Assembly: GCA_028691595.1 (NCBI GenBank)
Contig: JAQUZA010000114.1
Location: forward strand, 1 to 8,862
Direction of reading: 5' to 3'
From: Candidatus Rifleibacteriota bacterium
GTDB lineage: Bacteria > Muiribacteriota > Ozemobacteria > Ozemobacterales > Ozemobacteraceae
DNA length: 8,862 nucleotides
A model generated the notes under the pieces. The model made no database searches. It was not told the DNA's origin and was given only the letters and a program-made list of their open reading frames with translations. Shown one piece after another: positions 6,685-8,862 of the stretch. The translations under genes were made by a program, and so were the position numbers. How positions within the stretch are numbered: the first letter of the stretch is position 1; every line of letters begins with the position of its first letter.

Positions 6685-8442
6685 ATGAAACCGTCTCAAA
6701 TTAAAAGACTCGTCATTTGTGCAGGCATTCTTCTTGGAATGTCTGCCTTTGCCGTTACAGCCGAAGGTAAAGTGGCAGCTGCCACTGCAACTGCCGACCA
6801 GTCAACCAACCTTGAAACTGCGACCGAAAACCTGGCCAGTGCCAGCGAAACCTTGCAGGCAACGATGACTACCGACTCTGCCGATGCCCTTCCAGAAAAA
6901 AACATTGCCGGCGAGCTCTCTGAAAAATCGGGCGAAGAAACTGATTTAGAAGCCGATTTGCAAACAGACAAAAATGCTGAGCATGAGACTGAAGAAAGTG
7001 CTGCCGCAATTGAAAACGAAAACGAAAACGAAGACGAAGGCGAAGAAGAAGAAGAAGTAAAAGAAGAAGTCGCTGCAACGGTTTACGACCCGTTTGCTGC
7101 CGAACCATTTGCTGGCACTTCGCTTGTCAGAATGAAACGAAGACTTCAGCATCTTGCAAAAACATCTTTTGCCATGCAAAAGACTGCAGATCTTGGTCTG
7201 GCAATAGTTGCAGCCAGCAGCGACGATCGTTTTTTCAGGCGCACCGGCGAGTTTTCGCTGCGAATCAGCAGGCATCTTCCATTCTCGGCACTGGCGTGCA
7301 TCATCATTCTGCCTGAGTTTATAAATATTGCAGATGAATTAATGATAAGGGCAACCAGAAAGCTCATCAACGCATCGACCGAAAACCGGCCCAATAACCG
7401 GCAGCAGTTTTCTCAAATGCTCGACCAGCTTGAAGCCATGAATGAACTGGCGATAAAAGTGGCTGAGCACCAGAGACAGGTTCAGATGAAGCTCAGAGAT
7501 CTGATCAGGCAACTGGTCTGGTTTAATGACCGGCGTTTTATCAAAACCGCCACCGGCGAAATAATTAAAAACAGCAATTCAGCGATACATAAGCAGATCG
7601 AGAAGCATCTGAACATCTGGAAAGGCCTGCTGAACCAGTTCGACCATCATCAGGAATATTTTTCGGGACAGTTGAAGTATCTCAAAGAAGCAGGAACTGG
7701 CCTGGCTGGGGTAAGAAAAGCATCTCATCTCAATCTCATGTTGCGCAGCCTGTTAGACTTAAAGATTCTTGTCGAAAAGGCCTACGCAAGCTTTTCCGGG
7801 TGCCCCGCCAGAGCCGAAGAATGGCAAAGGGCCCTGCATACCGATCTCGAAAGCCAGACGCTGCGAAGTAATCGCATGAAAGCCAGAATAAACGATTTTA
7901 TCGGCAAATTTCCTGCAAGAGACATTGAAGAGAGCTCTGCCCCAACCTTTTCAGCCGAAAAAGAGCTAGAGAACACCTTTGACCTGCTTGAAAAAATGGC
8001 AACCATAAAACCAGCCGACGCAATCGAACCGGTTGCTGAAGTCGATCATGAAAAGACCTCTGAAGAAACTGAAGAAGAACCGGAAAAATTGAGTCTTATC
8101 GATCTTTTGAGGCCCTATATTAGCGGCAACCCCTTGCCCGAACCTGAACCAGAGCCAGAAATTGAAGCAGCCCCAGAATTATCCGAAGAAAGCCCGGTTG
8201 AATCTGAAGACGGCATGCAAGCCGCGCCAGAAGCCGATCATGAAGACTCCGAAGAGATTGATGCGGCAGAGAACCCTGAAATAACAGAAGAATCTGGCAT
8301 TGAAGGTGAAGTTGCAGCAGAAGTAAACCCTGAAAACGCATCAGAAACCTTACCAGTCGAAGAAACCGATCCCGGCGGGGCAAAAGAAGCGGCTACAGCC
8401 TCATCTACCAGGGCAGTAGCTGATAAGAAAGCCCCCTTCTAG
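6685..8442 (+). CDS. Exported acidic protein with helical core
   Basis: The 585-residue product starts at ATG 6685, with AAGGA (6676-6680) 4 bases before it; the longer open frame from 6577 overlaps the preceding gene. A signal peptide occupies residues 1-26 (KR at 7-8, hydrophobic 9-25). Residues 27-130 are Ala/Thr/Ser- then Glu-rich and end in a run of NE and E. Residues about 146-410 form a basic, helical core with heptad-like Leu spacing and one short hydrophobic stretch (200-216). The tail (410-585) is again very acidic, with the proline-glutamate segment PEPEPEPEIE (485-494). I recognise no family. Polyanionic arms around a basic helical core suggest a periplasmic or surface protein that binds cations or basic partners, and co-transcription with the calcium-loop protein fits that, but it is inference. 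The stop codon lies inside the inverted repeat of a MITE-like element. Confidence 0.82.
   Translation: MKPSQIKRLVICAGILLGMSAFAVTAEGKVAAATATADQSTNLETATENLASASETLQATMTTDSADALPEKNIAGELSEKSGEETDLEADLQTDKNAEHETEESAAAIENENENEDEGEEEEEVKEEVAATVYDPFAAEPFAGTSLVRMKRRLQHLAKTSFAMQKTADLGLAIVAASSDDRFFRRTGEFSLRISRHLPFSALACIIILPEFINIADELMIRATRKLINASTENRPNNRQQFSQMLDQLEAMNELAIKVAEHQRQVQMKLRDLIRQLVWFNDRRFIKTATGEIIKNSNSAIHKQIEKHLNIWKGLLNQFDHHQEYFSGQLKYLKEAGTGLAGVRKASHLNLMLRSLLDLKILVEKAYASFSGCPARAEEWQRALHTDLESQTLRSNRMKARINDFIGKFPARDIEESSAPTFSAEKELENTFDLLEKMATIKPADAIEPVAEVDHEKTSEETEEEPEKLSLIDLLRPYISGNPLPEPEPEPEIEAAPELSEESPVESEDGMQAAPEADHEDSEEIDAAENPEITEESGIEGEVAAEVNPENASETLPVEETDPGGAKEAATASSTRAVADKKAPF
7012..7068 (+). 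repeat. Low-complexity GAA/AAC run encoding Asn-Glu and poly-Glu
   Basis: Three GAAAAC hexamers are followed by GAAGAC, GAAGGC and runs of GAA, encoding the acidic segment at about residues 110-128 of the protein at 6685. Such runs can change length by replication slippage in multiples of three without breaking the frame, so length variation between strains is likely. Confidence 0.75.
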
Positions 8443-8450
8443 TGCTTTGT
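8439..8450 (+). repeat. 12-bp direct repeat, left copy
   Basis: CTAGTGCTTTGT here recurs exactly at 8581-8592. The two copies bracket the MITE-like element, and the second extends 8 bases beyond its right end. This could be a nested or tandem element end or the product of recombination between element tips. Confidence 0.65.
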
Positions 8451-8473
8451 CACATTTGAATTAATAGTTTTAC

Positions 8474-8540
8474 TGTCATTCCCGCGCAAGCGGGAATCTT
8501 ATCTCTAACGGATTAGATCCCCGTTTGCACGGGGATGACA
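8474..8540. repeat. Pair of inverted REP-like palindromes
   Basis: The left hairpin has stem ATTCCCGC (8478-8485), loop GCAA and stem GCGGGAAT (8490-8497). The right hairpin has stem ATCCCCGT (8517-8524), loop TTGC and stem ACGGGGAT (8529-8536). Flanking TGTC and GACA extend the symmetry, so the left unit matches the reverse complement of the right at 21 of 25 positions. This is the organisation of paired REP units (BIME-like), which often sit at gene 3' ends, may stabilise mRNA and are spread by RAYT transposases. No T-run follows either stem, so neither is a standard intrinsic terminator. Confidence 0.72.
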
Positions 8541-8592
8541 TCGAGGCCGTTGATTTTGTATCTTCGACTTTGACAAACCACTAGTGCTTTGT

Positions 8593-8730
8593 GCCTGATT
8601 AATTTTCAGATTTTCTCTCTTGAGTTTTAAAAATGCAAGAAAACAAATGATTTTAAGACATTTTCACATTATTTGAGATTATTTACGCTCATAATCCCCA
8701 AATTTCCTGGATTATTCTCAAGCTCGGCCG
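8593..8730. other. AT-rich intergenic spacer without a recognisable gene
   Basis: Between the MITE-like element and the next gene the sequence is AT-rich, with stop codons in all frames and no coding pattern. The only structure I see is a small dyad, GATTAT (8677-8682) and ATAATC (8691-8696) with an 8-base loop. It probably holds upstream regulatory sequence for the gene at 8780/8810. Confidence 0.5.
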
Positions 8731-8758
8731 TAAATATATGACAGACTAATGTCGATAA
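8731..8758 (+). promoter_or_regulatory. Possible sigma28 (FliA)-type flagellar promoter
   Basis: TAAA (8731-8734) followed after 16 bases by GTCGATAA (8751-8758) resembles the flagellar sigma28 consensus TAAA-N15-GCCGATAA, with one mismatch in the -10 and one extra spacer base. Alternatively GATAAT (8754-8759) is a sigma70 -10 without a good -35. Transcription would start near 8765, a short distance before the gene at 8780/8810. Confidence 0.35.
8739..8753. promoter_or_regulatory. Dyad TGACAGACTAATGTC, second copy of the site at 1325
   Basis: The site matches TGACAGGCTATTGTC at 1325-1339 in 13 of 15 positions, including both half-sites GACA and TGTC and the asymmetric core CTA. It lies inside the putative promoter of the last gene. 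Shared control by one regulator is possible; two occurrences alone are weak evidence. Confidence 0.35.
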
Positions 8759-8779
8759 TTATTTAAGAAAGGGTGAATT

Positions 8780-8862
8780 ATGCCTTTTCAGCTGCAAGGA
8801 GGCAGAACCATGAACATCAAGTTGCCACAAGACCAGGGAAGGTCGAAACTGGATCAGTCAAT
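8780..8862 (+). CDS. Start of an unidentified gene (partial, runs off right edge)
   Basis: An open frame begins at ATG 8780 and continues to the window end. A second in-frame ATG at 8810 has a near-perfect Shine-Dalgarno, AAGGAGG (8796-8802), 7 bases before it. ATG 8780 has a weaker AAAGGG (8768-8773). The likely product therefore starts MNIKLPQDQG at 8810, with 17 codons visible. The sequence is polar and carries no recognisable motif or signal peptide. If the sigma28-like promoter is real, a motility-related product would be expected, but the visible residues do not show this. Confidence 0.5.
   Translation, partial: MPFQLQGGRTMNIKLPQDQGRSKLDQS

Larger units (their letters stand above)
8439..8584. 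mobile_element. MITE-like element with 14-bp terminal inverted repeats and CTAG ends
   Basis: CTAGTGCTTTGTCA (8439-8452) matches the reverse complement of TGACAAACCACTAG (8571-8584) at 13 of 14 positions, bounding 146 bp with no coding capacity. IS630-family elements are known to insert at TA, often within CTAG, and both ends here are CTAG, so this is probably a non-autonomous relative of an IS630-type element. Inside lie two REP-like hairpins that are themselves inverted relative to each other. The stop codon of the upstream gene (8440-8442) falls in the left repeat. Just right of the element, TGCTTTGT (8585-8592) continues CTAG into a second copy of the left tip, so an older element end may lie there. 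No transposase is in the window. Confidence 0.6.

Noticed and set aside
8474..8540. CRISPR array
   Set aside because: There are only two units, they are inverted rather than direct, and each is a self-complementary hairpin.

Overview
The window looks like a chromosomal stretch of a Gram-negative-type bacterium with roughly balanced base composition. Several products carry classical Sec signal peptides, and the protein set is mostly envelope-directed. I cannot assign a lineage from sequence alone. The REP-like palindromes near the right end (TCATTCCCGC type) occur in many Proteobacteria and in other phyla, so they do not settle it. No rRNA, tRNA, CRISPR array or phage module is visible.

Left part (1-1340): two genes on the minus strand. 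A thiol peroxidase (tpx, 670-1179) is followed after 16 bases by an ABC-transporter ATPase (653 down to the window edge, C-terminus missing). They run away from a compact divergent control region at about 1313-1352. That region has a near-consensus sigma70 promoter for the plus strand, a plausible one for the minus strand, and a perfect TGACA-N6-TGTCA dyad overlapping both -35 elements.

Middle (1362-6051): a plus-strand series. A single-domain STAS protein lies 4 bases before a secreted TPR protein whose C-terminus resembles PilO-like pilus assembly domains. Next come a TTG-initiated, membrane-anchored HExxH protein that is probably an uncharacterised metallopeptidase, and a 736-residue polytopic protein that looks like two ABC-2-type permease halves joined in one chain plus an extra C-terminal membrane region.

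Right part (6120-8442): two adjacent genes for exported proteins. One carries six uninterrupted 13-residue DxDxDG calcium-loop repeats. The other has a helical core flanked by very acidic low-complexity segments. The stop codon of the second lies inside the terminal inverted repeat of a 146-bp MITE-like element (8439-8584) that contains two REP-like hairpins and has CTAG ends, as expected of IS630-type insertion. After an AT-rich spacer a new gene starts at 8780 or 8810. It is preceded by a possible flagellar sigma28 promoter and by a second copy of the dyad seen upstream of the STAS gene.

The most interesting points are the shared dyad at both ends of the window, the possible leaderless STAS transcript, the HExxH family, the duplicated permease, the back-to-back calcium-loop repeats, and the MITE/REP composite at a gene end. 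None is proven to be a new system. The STAS, TPR, HExxH and permease run is the best candidate for an undescribed envelope module.
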